Of a stretch of DNA of 64,000 nucleotides, positions 36,465-45,089 are shown one piece after another. A program made the translations under genes and the position numbers. This DNA is from Streptomyces sp. ITFR-16 (lineage in GTDB: Bacteria; Actinomycetota; Actinomycetes; Streptomycetales; Streptomycetaceae). The first letter of the stretch is position 1. Each line of letters opens with the position of its first letter. The stretch lies in the NCBI RefSeq assembly GCF_031844705.1, contig NZ_CP134609.1, positions 6,200,001-6,264,000 on the forward strand, read 5' to 3'. The notes beneath the pieces were generated by a model, which did not search any database, had not been told where the DNA came from, and was given only the letters and a program-made list of their open reading frames with translations.

Positions 36465-38552
36465 TCAGCGCGTGACGGCCGCGAGGGATTCCCGGGCGGC
36501 CTCGGCGACGGCCTCGCCGGTGAAGCCGAACTCACGGAAGAGGACCTTGGCGTCGGCCGAGGCACCGAAGTGCTCCAGCGAGACGATCCGGCCCGCGTCC
36601 CCGACGTACCGGTACCAGGTCAGGCCGATGCCCGCCTCGACCGCGACCCGGGCCTTCACGGACGGCGGCAGCACGCTGTCCTTGTACGCCTGGTCCTGCT
36701 CCTCGAACCACTCGACACACGGCATCGAGACCACACGGGTCGGAATACCGGCGGCCTGGAGCTCCTCGCGCGCCTCGACGGCGAGCTGGACCTCGGAGCC
36801 CGTACCGATCAGCAGCACCTGGGGCTCACCTCCCTCGGCCTCGCGCAGGACGTACCCGCCCTTGGCGGTGTCCTCGTTCGCTTCGTACGTCGGCACGCCC
36901 TGGCGGGTCAGCGCCAGACCGTGCGGGGCGCCCTTGCCGAACACCTTGGTGTAGCGGCGCAGGATCTCGCGCCAGGCGATGGTCGTCTCGTTGGCGTCGG
37001 CCGGGCGCACGACGTTGAGGCCCGGGATGGCGCGCAGCGAGGCCAGGTGCTCCACCGGCTGGTGGGTGGGGCCGTCCTCGCCGAGACCGATCGAGTCGTG
37101 CGTCCACACGTAGGTCACCGGCAGGTGCATCAGCGCGGACAGCCGCACGGCGTTGCGCATGTAGTCGGAGAACACCAGGAAGGTGCCGCCGTAGATGCGG
37201 GTGTTGCCGTGCAGCGCGATGCCGTTCATGGCCGCGGCCATGGCGTGCTCGCGGATGCCGAAGTGGATCGTGCGGCCGTACGGGTCCGCGCCCGGCAGCG
37301 GGTTGCCCGCCGGGAGGAACGACGACGTCTTGTCGATCGTGGTGTTGTTCGAGCCGGCGAGGTCGGCGGAGCCGCCCCACAGCTCGGGGATGATCTCGCC
37401 GAGCGCCTGGAGCACCTTGCCGGAGGCGGCGCGGGTGGCGACACCCTTGCCGGGCTCGAAGACCGGGAGGGCGTCCTCCCAGCCCTTGGGCAGCTCGCCC
37501 GCGCGGACACGGTCGAACTCGGCGGCGCGCTCCGGGGCGGCGGTGCGCCACGCGGCGAAGGACTTGTCCCACTCGGCCCTGGCCTCGCGGCCGCGGTCCA
37601 GCGCCCGACGGGTGTGCGCGATGACCTCGTCGGCGACCTCGAAGGTCTTCTCCGGGTCGAAGCCCAGCACCTTCTTGGTCGCGGCGACCTCGTCGTCGCC
37701 GAGCGCGGAGCCGTGCGCCGCCTCGGTGTTCTGGGCGTGCGGGGCGGGCCAGGCGATGATCGAGCGGGCCGCGATGAACGACGGGCGCTCGGTCTCGGCC
37801 TTCGCCGCGAGCAGCGCCTCGTAGAGACCCGCCGGGTCCAGGTCGCCGCTGGGCAGCTGGTCGACACGCTGGACGTGCCAGCCGTACGCCTCGTAGCGCT
37901 TGAGGGTGTCCTCGGAGACCGCGGTCTCCGTGTCGCCCTCGATCGAGATGTGGTTGTCGTCCCACAGGAGGACCAGGTTGCCGAGCTTCTGGTGCCCGGC
38001 CAGCGAGGACGCCTCCGCGGAGATGCCCTCCTGGAGGCAGCCGTCGCCGGCGACGGCCCACACCATGTGGTCGAACGGGGAGGTGCCGGGGGCCGCGTCC
38101 GGGTCGAACAGGCCGCGCTCGTAGCGGGCGGCCATCGCCATGCCCACCGCGTTGGCGACACCCTGGCCCAGCGGGCCGGTCGTCGTCTCCACGCCGGTGG
38201 TGTGGCCGTACTCCGGGTGGCCCGGGGTCTTGGAACCCCAGGTGCGGAAGGCCTTCAGGTCATCGAGCTCCAGGCCGTACCCGGCCAGGTAGAGCTGGAT
38301 GTAGAGGGTCAGGCTGGTGTGGCCCGCCGAGAGCACGAACCGGTCGCGGCCGGTCCACTCGGGATCCGCGGGGTCGTGACGCATCACCTTCTGGAAGATG
38401 GTGTACGCGGCGGGAGCCAGGCTCATGGCCGTACCCGGGTGGCCGTTTCCGACCTTTTGTACGGCGTCCGCGGCGAGGACGCGGACGGTGTCCACGGCCC
38501 GCTGGTCCAATTCGGTCCACTGGAGGTCTGTGGTGGTCGGCTTGGTGCTCAC
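36465..38552 (-). CDS. tkt: Transketolase
   Basis: A 695-residue thiamine-diphosphate enzyme of the pentose-phosphate pathway. KVGNGHPGTAMSLAPAA, the ThDP/Mg site GDGCLQEGISAEASSLAGH with DDNHISIEGDT, the catalytic Glu region FGIREHAM and HDSIGLGEDGPTHQPVEH are all present. GTG 38550-38552 gives the usual VSTKPTTTDLQWTELDQ start. First gene of the minus-strand operon; the upstream 450 bases separate it from divergent ctaB. Confidence 0.97.
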   Translation of the reverse strand: MSTKPTTTDLQWTELDQRAVDTVRVLAADAVQKVGNGHPGTAMSLAPAAYTIFQKVMRHDPADPEWTGRDRFVLSAGHTSLTLYIQLYLAGYGLELDDLKAFRTWGSKTPGHPEYGHTTGVETTTGPLGQGVANAVGMAMAARYERGLFDPDAAPGTSPFDHMVWAVAGDGCLQEGISAEASSLAGHQKLGNLVLLWDDNHISIEGDTETAVSEDTLKRYEAYGWHVQRVDQLPSGDLDPAGLYEALLAAKAETERPSFIAARSIIAWPAPHAQNTEAAHGSALGDDEVAATKKVLGFDPEKTFEVADEVIAHTRRALDRGREARAEWDKSFAAWRTAAPERAAEFDRVRAGELPKGWEDALPVFEPGKGVATRAASGKVLQALGEIIPELWGGSADLAGSNNTTIDKTSSFLPAGNPLPGADPYGRTIHFGIREHAMAAAMNGIALHGNTRIYGGTFLVFSDYMRNAVRLSALMHLPVTYVWTHDSIGLGEDGPTHQPVEHLASLRAIPGLNVVRPADANETTIAWREILRRYTKVFGKGAPHGLALTRQGVPTYEANEDTAKGGYVLREAEGGEPQVLLIGTGSEVQLAVEAREELQAAGIPTRVVSMPCVEWFEEQDQAYKDSVLPPSVKARVAVEAGIGLTWYRYVGDAGRIVSLEHFGASADAKVLFREFGFTGEAVAEAARESLAAVTR

Positions 38553-39004
38553 CCTGAGTCAGGGCTCCTCTCCACTGTTGTCAACCGGTGACTGTGACCG
38601 CACCGGACGTTGTCGAGCCTACCCCCGTCCGGACCCGTGATTTCCGGCTCCTACCAGGGTGCGGGCGCCCCGCGGAATCCGCCTCCCGTATGAGCGCGGA
38701 GGTTCACCGATGGGCCTCTCCGATGAGCGCGCGGGGTCACTCCTGAGGTGCTTCGGCGAGCGTTCCGGGGCGCCCCCGCGCGGCCACCGTGTACCCCCGC
38801 GAACGCCCCTGCGACACCTGTGCGCCACTCGTATGTGCGACCCCTCTCGCACGGGTGCCGCACCGCCCCTCCACGCCACATCAACACGACCCCACCCCCG
38901 CGAAGGGCGGCCTGTCCCCAACGTCTACAGTGGTCGGGTTCGCGCAAGTCTTCACTGGGCCCTCATGCCCGGAGCTTGCTGGGATTTCTCTGTCAGGGGT
39001 GTGC
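38553..39004. other. Intergenic region between divergent tkt and ctaB
   Basis: 452 bases without a convincing gene on either strand. It must hold the promoters of the pentose-phosphate operon and of ctaB. A TACAGT -10-like hexamer at 38926-38931, 73 bases before the ctaB start, is the only candidate noted and has no good -35. No repeat, tRNA or riboswitch signature was recognised. Confidence 0.5.
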
Positions 39005-39952
39005 GTGACGGCCGTCGAGTCCCGACCCGCAGGGGTCGCCTTGACTCCGAGCCCAGGGGGCCATCGCCCGTTCGGGGCCCGGGTCAAGGCATTCGTGGCA
39101 CTGACCAAGCCTCGGATCATCGAGCTGTTGCTGATCACCACTGTTCCGGTGATGTTCCTGGCTGCTCAGGGTGTACCCGACCTGTGGCTCGTGCTCACTA
39201 CCACCATCGGCGGATACCTGTCCGCCGGCGGTGCCAATGCGCTGAACATGTACATCGACCGCGACATCGACGCGTTGATGGACCGTACGTCGCAGCGCCC
39301 GCTGGTCACCGGGATGGTGAGCCCGCGCGAGTGCCTCGCCTTCGGCATCACCCTCGCGGTGGTCTCGACGGCCTGGTTCGGGCTGCTGGTGAACTGGCTG
39401 TCGGCGGCGCTGTCGCTCGGCGCCCTGCTCTTCTACGTCGTCGTCTACACGATGCTGCTGAAGCGCCGCACCTCGCAGAACATCGTCTGGGGCGGCATCG
39501 CGGGCTGCATGCCGGTCCTCATCGGCTGGTCGGCCGTGACGAACTCGATGTCCTGGGCCGCGGTGATCCTCTTCGCCGTCATCTTCTTCTGGACGCCGCC
39601 GCACTACTGGCCGCTCTCCATGAAGGTGAAGGACGACTACGCCCGGGTCGGCGTCCCGATGCTCCCGGTCATCGCCTCCAATCGGGTGGTGGCCCGCCAG
39701 ATCGTCCTCTACAGCTGGGTGATGGTCGCCGTCTCGCTGCTGCTGACCCCGCTGGGCTACACCGGCTGGTTCTACACGGCGGTGGCCCTGCTGACCGGCG
39801 GCTTCTGGCTCTGGGAGGCGCACGCCCTGCTGAACCGGGCCAAGGCCGGGGTGACCGGCGGGAAGCTCAAGGAGATGCGGCTGTTCCACTGGTCGATCAC
39901 CTATGTGTCCCTGCTGTTCGTCGCCGTGGCGGTGGACCCCTTCCTGCGGTAG
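39005..39952 (+). CDS. ctaB: Protoheme IX farnesyltransferase (heme O synthase)
   Basis: A 315-residue UbiA-type membrane prenyltransferase that farnesylates heme b to heme o for cytochrome oxidase. The first Asp-rich motif is in NMYIDRDIDALMDRTSQRPL and the second in MKVKDDYARVGVPMLP; about nine hydrophobic helices follow the order of the family. GTG 39005 was chosen with AGGGG just upstream. ctaA, the next step, lies 3.3 kb away on the opposite strand. Confidence 0.95.
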   Translation: MTAVESRPAGVALTPSPGGHRPFGARVKAFVALTKPRIIELLLITTVPVMFLAAQGVPDLWLVLTTTIGGYLSAGGANALNMYIDRDIDALMDRTSQRPLVTGMVSPRECLAFGITLAVVSTAWFGLLVNWLSAALSLGALLFYVVVYTMLLKRRTSQNIVWGGIAGCMPVLIGWSAVTNSMSWAAVILFAVIFFWTPPHYWPLSMKVKDDYARVGVPMLPVIASNRVVARQIVLYSWVMVAVSLLLTPLGYTGWFYTAVALLTGGFWLWEAHALLNRAKAGVTGGKLKEMRLFHWSITYVSLLFVAVAVDPFLR

Positions 39953-39970
39953 ACCTCCTCCGCTTCCGCC

Positions 39971-40012
39971 GACGGGCGGGGAGCGTGGCCCACGCCACGC
40001 TCCCCGCCCGTC
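39971..40012 (+). terminator. ctaB terminator
   Basis: A perfect 19-base inverted repeat (arms 39971-39989 and 39994-40012) with a CCAC loop, 18 bases past the ctaB stop. Confidence 0.88.
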
Positions 40013-40046
40013 GCACGTCGATCTACCCATCGGTAGCATCCTGTGC

Positions 40047-40403
40047 ATGGCAGAGACGGCTGAGACCCAGCAGGTGGACGGCAAGCAGGCGGCGCGCGCG
40101 GAGCGCAGGGCCGCCCGGCTGGCCAAGCAGATCGGGGCCTTCGCGAAGGCCCACGGCGGCGCCGAGGGGCAGCTCGCGTACATCGGGCAGATGGGCGCCC
40201 GCATCGTCCTCGTGGGCGAGGACGGCGGCTGGGGCGACCTGGTGGCCCCCTCCTACGCCGTCGCCGAGAGCGCCGCGCAGAAGTCCGGGATCACGATGCA
40301 CGACGCCTTCGACGGCGAGTTCGCGGCGAAGGTCCGCACGGGCCCGTACGAGTGGACGCGCATGGCCGGCATCCAGGTCGGCGGCCCCTCCGACAAGGCC
40401 TGA
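40047..40403 (+). CDS. Small conserved hypothetical protein
   Basis: A 118-residue soluble protein: a charged N-terminal helix rich in Ala/Arg (KQAARAERRAARLAKQIGAF), then LAYIGQMGARIVLVGEDGGWGDLVAPS and YEWTRMAGIQVGG. I do not recognise a family. ATG 40047 is 7 bases after a TAGCAT -10-like hexamer, which suggests leaderless expression, and no Shine-Dalgarno is seen. It sits alone between ctaB and the galactonate operon. Confidence 0.75.
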   Translation: MAETAETQQVDGKQAARAERRAARLAKQIGAFAKAHGGAEGQLAYIGQMGARIVLVGEDGGWGDLVAPSYAVAESAAQKSGITMHDAFDGEFAAKVRTGPYEWTRMAGIQVGGPSDKA

Positions 40404-40428
40404 AGCCACCGGCCGTACCCGGCGGTGA

Positions 40429-40450
40429 TAATTAGTAATTAATCTTGACG
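40429..40450 (+). promoter_or_regulatory. Candidate operator/promoter of the galactonate operon
   Basis: An AT-rich palindrome TAATTA-G-TAATTA (40429-40441), striking in this GC-rich background, abuts TTGACG (40445-40450), a good -35. A weak -10 (CAGTCT) lies 17 bases on. A GntR/FadR-family regulator is encoded in the operon and is the natural candidate to bind here, but the palindrome does not match a named FadR consensus. Confidence 0.5.
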
Positions 40451-40538
40451 GGGGCTCCTCGGCACCTCAGTCTGTGATCCGGCGGTTGCGACCGGGCCGC
40501 CGGCAGCAGGCACGAACTCCGAGGAGCCGAGCCGCCCC

Positions 40539-41297
40539 ATGAACGCACGCCCCCGTCTCGCCGACAAGGTGGCAGTCGTCACCGGCGCCGCCTCGGGCAT
40601 CGGCGCGGCCACGGCCGAACGCCTCGCCGACGAGGGCGCCGCGGTGATCCTCGCGGACATCGCACAGGAGGCCGGCGAGGCCGTCGCCGCGGCCCTGCGC
40701 GCCCGGGGCGGCCGGGCCCTCTTCGTCCCTACCGACGTCTCCGGCGAAGCCGACTGGCGGCGGGTGGTGGCCGCCGCGCACACCTTCGGACCCGTCGGCG
40801 TCCTGGTCAGCAACGCCTACACGGTCGACGTAACCCCCGCCCACGAGATGACCGTCGGCTCCTGGGAGCGGCAGCTCGCGGTCAACCTCACCGGCACCTT
40901 CCTCGGCTTCCGCGCGGTCCTGCCCGACCTGCGGGCCCAGCGCGGCGCCGCCGTGCTGACCTCGTCGGTCCACGCCCACAAGGGCATCCCCGGCCACCCC
41001 GCCTACGCCGCGTCCAAGGGCGCGCTGCTCTCCCTGTGCGGGCAGCTCGCGGTGGAGTACGGGCCCGAGGTGCGGGTCAACGCCGTGCTCCCCGGGCCCA
41101 TCCTCACCGCCGCCTGGGACCGGGTGACCGAGGAGGACCGGCGCAGAAGCGTCGCCGAGACCGCCGCCGGCCGGTTCGGCACCCCCGCGGAAGCGGCAGC
41201 GGCCATCGCCTTCCTCGCCGCGGACGAAGCGTCCTACATCACCGGGTCGAGCCTGCTCGTGGACGGCGGCTGGTCCGTCGTCAAGGCCTCGGCCTGA
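40539..41297 (+). CDS. SDR-family oxidoreductase
   Basis: A 252-residue short-chain dehydrogenase. Cofactor motif VTGAASGIGAATAERL (about residues 14-29), NAY at the NAG position, catalytic YAASK (about 149-153) and the C-terminal ITGSSLLVDGGWSVVKAS are present. As the first gene of an operon with a DgoR-like regulator and D-galactonate dehydratase, it probably oxidises a sugar or sugar lactone such as galactose or a related hexose derivative. The substrate is inference from context. Confidence 0.88.
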   Translation: MNARPRLADKVAVVTGAASGIGAATAERLADEGAAVILADIAQEAGEAVAAALRARGGRALFVPTDVSGEADWRRVVAAAHTFGPVGVLVSNAYTVDVTPAHEMTVGSWERQLAVNLTGTFLGFRAVLPDLRAQRGAAVLTSSVHAHKGIPGHPAYAASKGALLSLCGQLAVEYGPEVRVNAVLPGPILTAAWDRVTEEDRRRSVAETAAGRFGTPAEAAAAIAFLAADEASYITGSSLLVDGGWSVVKASA

Positions 41298-41351
41298 CCA
41301 CCGCCCGCCCCCCAAACCGCGTCGTACGGCACAGCAGAAAGGCACACGGAC

Positions 41352-42092
41352 ATGGCGGCATACGCGCGCCGCGGAGTGCACGGCCAGACCGTGGAGACTC
41401 TCGCGCGCCGGGTCCTGAGCGGCGAGATCCCCGAAGGGGCGACGCTCGACCTCGTGGCGCTCCAGGGCGAGCTGGACGTCAGCCTGACCGCCCTGCGCGA
41501 GTCCCTGAAGGTCCTCGCGGCCAAGGGGATGGTCGACGCCCGCCAGAAGCGCGGCACCTTCGTCCGGGCCCGCTCCGACTGGAACCTGCTCGACGCGGAC
41601 GTGCTGCGCTGGCAGTTCGCCGACGGCGGCGCGGGCGCCGGGCCGGCGCTGCTGCGCAACCTCGGCGAGGTGCGCGGCATCATCGAGCCGGCCGCCGTCC
41701 GGCTCGCCGCCGAACGCCGCACCGACGCGGACCTGGACGCGCTCGAAGCCGCGATCACCGCGATGGGGGAGCAGGAGGGCGGCGCCGCCCACGCGGTCGA
41801 GGCGGACCTCGCCTTCCACCGCGCCCTCCTCGCGGCCACCCACAACGAACTGCTGGAACGCATGGAGATGGTCATCGAGTCCGGTCTCGCCCACCGCGAC
41901 GCGATCGTGCACAGCTCCCGGCACGGCGAGGACCCGGTGCCCAGCCACCGGGTCGTCCTGGACGCCGTGCGCGAGCGGGACCCGGCCGCCGCCGAACGCG
42001 CCGTGCGGACCCTGCTCGACCAGGCCGCACGCGACCTGGACCGGGTGCGCAGGACGGCAGGGGACACCGGCGAGGGGACCGCGGACCAGTGA
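41352..42092 (+). CDS. FadR-subfamily GntR regulator, DgoR-like
   Basis: A 246-residue regulator with an N-terminal winged HTH (LARRVLSGEIPEGATLDLVALQGELDVSLTALRESLKVLAAKGMVDARQKRGTFV, quoted here as LQGELDVSLTALRESLKVL and KRGTFVRARS) and a C-terminal FCD all-helical ligand domain with metal-binding residues (RGIIEPAAVRLAAE, DLAFHRALLAATHN, SHRVVLDAV). The WNLLDADVLRW link between domains resembles E. coli DgoR. Likely represses this operon until galactonate is present. Overlaps dgoD by GTGA. Confidence 0.87.
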   Translation: MAAYARRGVHGQTVETLARRVLSGEIPEGATLDLVALQGELDVSLTALRESLKVLAAKGMVDARQKRGTFVRARSDWNLLDADVLRWQFADGGAGAGPALLRNLGEVRGIIEPAAVRLAAERRTDADLDALEAAITAMGEQEGGAAHAVEADLAFHRALLAATHNELLERMEMVIESGLAHRDAIVHSSRHGEDPVPSHRVVLDAVRERDPAAAERAVRTLLDQAARDLDRVRRTAGDTGEGTADQ

Positions 42093-43234
42093 GGATCACC
42101 CGTATCGAGACCTTCCTCGTCCCGCCGCGCTGGCTGTTCTGCCGCGTGGAGACCGACGAGGGCGTGGTCGGCTGGGGCGAACCCGTCGTCGAGGGCCGGG
42201 CCGAGGTGGTCAGGGCCGCTGTCGACGTCCTCTCCGAATACCTGTTGGGCGAGGACCCGCTGCGCATCCAGGACCACTGGCAGGTGCTCAGCAAGGGCGG
42301 CTTCTACCGGGGCGGCCCGGTGCTCTCCAGCGCCGTCGCCGGACTCGACCAGGCGCTGTGGGACATCGCCGGAAAGGTGTACGGCGCGCCCGTGCACGCC
42401 CTGCTCGGCGGTCCCGTGCGCGACCGGGTCCGGGTCTACGCTTGGGTCGGCGGCGACGAACCCGCCCGGCTCGCCGAGGAGATCACCGCCCAGGTCGAGG
42501 CCGGTTTCACCGCCGTGAAGATGAACGCGGCGGGCCGCACCGCACCGCTGGGCACCCCCGCCGAGACCGCCGCCGTCGTCGAACGGGTCGCCGTCGCCCG
42601 CGAGGTGCTCGGCCCCGGCCGTGACGTCGCCGTCGACATGCACGGCCGCTTCGGCCCGGCCGGGGCCCGCCGGGTGCTGCACGCCATCGAGCCGCTGCAC
42701 CCGCTGTTCGTCGAGGAACCCCTCCTGCCCGAGCACGGGCATCTGCTGCCAGCCCTCGTCGGCGCCACCTCAATCCCCCTTGCCACCGGGGAACGGCTGT
42801 ACGGACGGGCCGACTTCCTGCCCGCGCTGACGGCCGGGATCGCGGTCGCCCAGCCGGACCCCTCGCACGCCGGAGGCATCTCCGAGGTCCACCGCATCGC
42901 CTCGCTGGCCGACACCTTCGGCGCACAGCTCGCCCCGCACTGCCCGCTCGGCCCGATCGCCCTCGCCGCCGGTCTCCAGATCGCCTTCGCCACCCCGAAC
43001 TTCCTCATCCAGGAGCAGAGCCGGGGCATCCACTACAACAAGGACGCGGACCTGCTCAGTTACGTCGTGGACACCGAGCCGTTCCGCTTCGAGGCCGGGC
43101 ACGCCCGGCGGACCGGGCAGCCGGGGCTCGGCGTCACCGTCGACGAGGCCGCCGTACGCGCGGCCGACCGCGCCGGGCACGCCTGGCGCAACCCGGTCTG
43201 GCGCCAGGACGACGGCGCCTTCGCCGAATGGTGA
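42089..43234 (+). CDS. dgoD: D-galactonate dehydratase
   Basis: A 381-residue enolase-superfamily enzyme that dehydrates D-galactonate to 2-keto-3-deoxygalactonate. Residues closely follow E. coli DgoD along the length: VETDEGVVGWGEPVVEGRAEV, GGFYRGGPVL, YAWVGGDEPA, metal ligands in DMHGR, EEPLLPEHG and GERLYGR, then QPDPSHAGGI, APHCPLGPIALAAGL and EQSRGIHYNK. GTG 42089 overlaps the regulator stop. The later pathway enzymes (2-keto-3-deoxygalactonate kinase and aldolase) are not in the window. Confidence 0.94.
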   Translation: MRITRIETFLVPPRWLFCRVETDEGVVGWGEPVVEGRAEVVRAAVDVLSEYLLGEDPLRIQDHWQVLSKGGFYRGGPVLSSAVAGLDQALWDIAGKVYGAPVHALLGGPVRDRVRVYAWVGGDEPARLAEEITAQVEAGFTAVKMNAAGRTAPLGTPAETAAVVERVAVAREVLGPGRDVAVDMHGRFGPAGARRVLHAIEPLHPLFVEEPLLPEHGHLLPALVGATSIPLATGERLYGRADFLPALTAGIAVAQPDPSHAGGISEVHRIASLADTFGAQLAPHCPLGPIALAAGLQIAFATPNFLIQEQSRGIHYNKDADLLSYVVDTEPFRFEAGHARRTGQPGLGVTVDEAAVRAADRAGHAWRNPVWRQDDGAFAEW

Positions 43235-43241
43235 GCGCCGG

Positions 43242-44255
43242 TCAGCCGGCGGCTGCGGGCTCCGGGAGCTCGGCCGCCGGGCCGGGCACCGCGGGGGCCG
43301 TCAGCGGGCGCTCGCGCAGGGACAGCAGGACGCGGACCACGCCGATCCACACCAGGCACGAGCCGAACATGTGCAGCCCGACCAGGATCTCCGGGGTGTC
43401 CGTGAAGTACTGGACATAGCCGATCACACCCTGGCCCATCAGGATCAGGAAGAGGTCCCGGGCGCGGTGCAGCGGGCCGACGGGGGCGTCGACGGCCTTC
43501 AGGACGAACCAGAGCGCGACGGTCAGGGCCACCACGACCCAGGCCAGGTCGGCGTGCAGCTGGGCGATCGTCTTCCAGTCGATCGGGATGCGGTGGACGT
43601 CGCTGGAGTCACCTGCGTGCCGCCCGGCGCCCGTGACGACCGTACCGACCGCGATCAGCAGCCCCGCCGCGACGACCAGCAGCCAGGTCAGCTGCGCGAC
43701 CGCCTTGCCGACCAGCGGACGCGGCGCCTCGTCGCCCTCGCGGGTCCGCTGCCACATCACGACCGCGACCGCCAGCAGCGCCGTGGACAGCAGGAAGTGC
43801 GCCGCCACGGTGTACGGGTTGAGGCCGACCAGCACGACGACGCCGCCGAGGACGGCGTTGCCCATGACCACCCAGAACTGGACCCACCCGAGGCGGGTCA
43901 GCGAACGCCGGCCCGGCTTGGCGGACCGGGCCGCGATGATCGCCCAGCCGACCACCGCGCACAGGACGTACGTCAGCATCCGGTTGCCGAACTCGATGGC
44001 GCCGTGGAAGCCCATCGCGCTCGTCGCCGTCAGGCTCTCGTCGGTGCACTTGGGCCAGGTCGGGCAGCCGAGACCGGAACCGGTCAGCCGTACGGCGCCG
44101 CCGGTGACGACGATGAGGACGGCCATGACGACCGCGGCCATGGCCGCACGGCGCACCGTCCGGTCGGACGGGGTCCAGCGGTCGGCGATGTACTGCAGCG
44201 GGTTCCGCGCGGCTTGAGCGACTTCGGCTCGGGTCAGCTTGGGCACGCGCACCAT
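43242..44255 (-). CDS. ctaA: Heme A synthase (COX15/CtaA family)
   Basis: A 337-residue membrane mono-oxygenase-like protein converting heme o to heme a for cytochrome aa3 oxidase. Eight hydrophobic helices are visible with the conserved His-containing segments GFHGAIEFGNRMLTYV, NPYTVAAHFLLSTALLAV, HRIPIDWKTIAQLHADLAW and LVGLHMFGSCLVWIG. The extracellular CPTWPKC pair of Cys after helix 1 is present. ATG 44253-44255 gives MVRVPKLTRAEVA, the usual start. Convergent with dgoD, 7 bases apart. Confidence 0.95.
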   Translation of the reverse strand: MVRVPKLTRAEVAQAARNPLQYIADRWTPSDRTVRRAAMAAVVMAVLIVVTGGAVRLTGSGLGCPTWPKCTDESLTATSAMGFHGAIEFGNRMLTYVLCAVVGWAIIAARSAKPGRRSLTRLGWVQFWVVMGNAVLGGVVVLVGLNPYTVAAHFLLSTALLAVAVVMWQRTREGDEAPRPLVGKAVAQLTWLLVVAAGLLIAVGTVVTGAGRHAGDSSDVHRIPIDWKTIAQLHADLAWVVVALTVALWFVLKAVDAPVGPLHRARDLFLILMGQGVIGYVQYFTDTPEILVGLHMFGSCLVWIGVVRVLLSLRERPLTAPAVPGPAAELPEPAAAG

Positions 44256-44321
44256 CGTAGGCGGCAGCTTGTGCAAGCTTTCACGAGGGGGACGAATCGT
44301 GACCCGGCGGGTGTCCGGGGC

Positions 44322-45089
44322 TCACTCCCAGCGGAAGAAGCGCGCCGCCGCTCCGAGCCCCAGCACCGCCCACACGGCCAGGATGCCGACATCGCCCCAC
44401 GGCAGTGCCGCACCGTGCTGGAGGACGTCCCGAAGCCCGTCCGACAGCGCCGTGATCGGCAGCAGGCCCAGCACCGACTGCACCGCGTCCGGGAACTTCT
44501 CCAGCGGCACGATCACCCCGCCGCCGACGAGCAGCAGCAGGAACACCAGGTTGGCGGCGGCCAGCGTCGCCTCGGCCTTGAGCGTCCCGGCCATCAGCAG
44601 GCCGAGCCCGGAGAAGGCTGCGGTCCCCAGCACCAGCAGGAGCAGCACCGCGAACGGGTTGCCGTGCGGCGACCAGCCCAGCGCGAAGGCGATCACCGTC
44701 AGCAGGACGACCTGGAGCACCTCGGTGACCAGCACCGCGAGGGTCTTCGCGGCCATCAGCGCCCAGCGGGGCAGCGGCGAGGCGCCGAGCCGCTTGAGCA
44801 CGCCGTAGCGCCGCTCGAAACCGGTGGCGATGGCCTGTCCGGTGAAGGCCGTCGACATCACGGCGAGCGCCAGGATGCCCGGGGCCAGGAAGTCGACCGA
44901 CGCGCCCGAGCCGGTGTCGACGATGTCGACCGCGCTGAACAGCACCAGCAGCAGCGTCGGGATGACCACCGTCAGCAGCAGCTGCTCGCCGTTGCGCAGC
45001 AGCATCCGGGTCTCCAGCGCGGTCTGCGCGGCGATCATGCGCGGCAGCGGGGCGGCGCCCGGCCGGGGGGTGTACGTACCGGCGCTCAT
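44322..45089 (-). CDS. ABC-2 type transporter permease
   Basis: A 255-residue membrane protein with six hydrophobic helices and the ABC-2 pattern (MIAAQTALETRMLLRNGEQLLLTVVIPTLLLVLF in part, ATGFERRYGVLKRLGASPLPRW, then LPITALSDGLRDVLQHGA). It overlaps the ATPase gene by 4 bases (ATGA). The pair is an exporter of drug/antibiotic type; in Streptomyces it is conserved beside ctaA and suf, so a housekeeping or heme-related substrate is possible but unproven. Confidence 0.9.
   Translation of the reverse strand: MSAGTYTPRPGAAPLPRMIAAQTALETRMLLRNGEQLLLTVVIPTLLLVLFSAVDIVDTGSGASVDFLAPGILALAVMSTAFTGQAIATGFERRYGVLKRLGASPLPRWALMAAKTLAVLVTEVLQVVLLTVIAFALGWSPHGNPFAVLLLLVLGTAAFSGLGLLMAGTLKAEATLAAANLVFLLLLVGGGVIVPLEKFPDAVQSVLGLLPITALSDGLRDVLQHGAALPWGDVGILAVWAVLGLGAAARFFRWE

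Noticed and set aside
38553..39004. Coding sequence between tkt and ctaB
   Set aside because: Frames here are Arg/Pro-rich, lack ribosome-binding sites and have no recognisable domain; it is better read as a promoter region.
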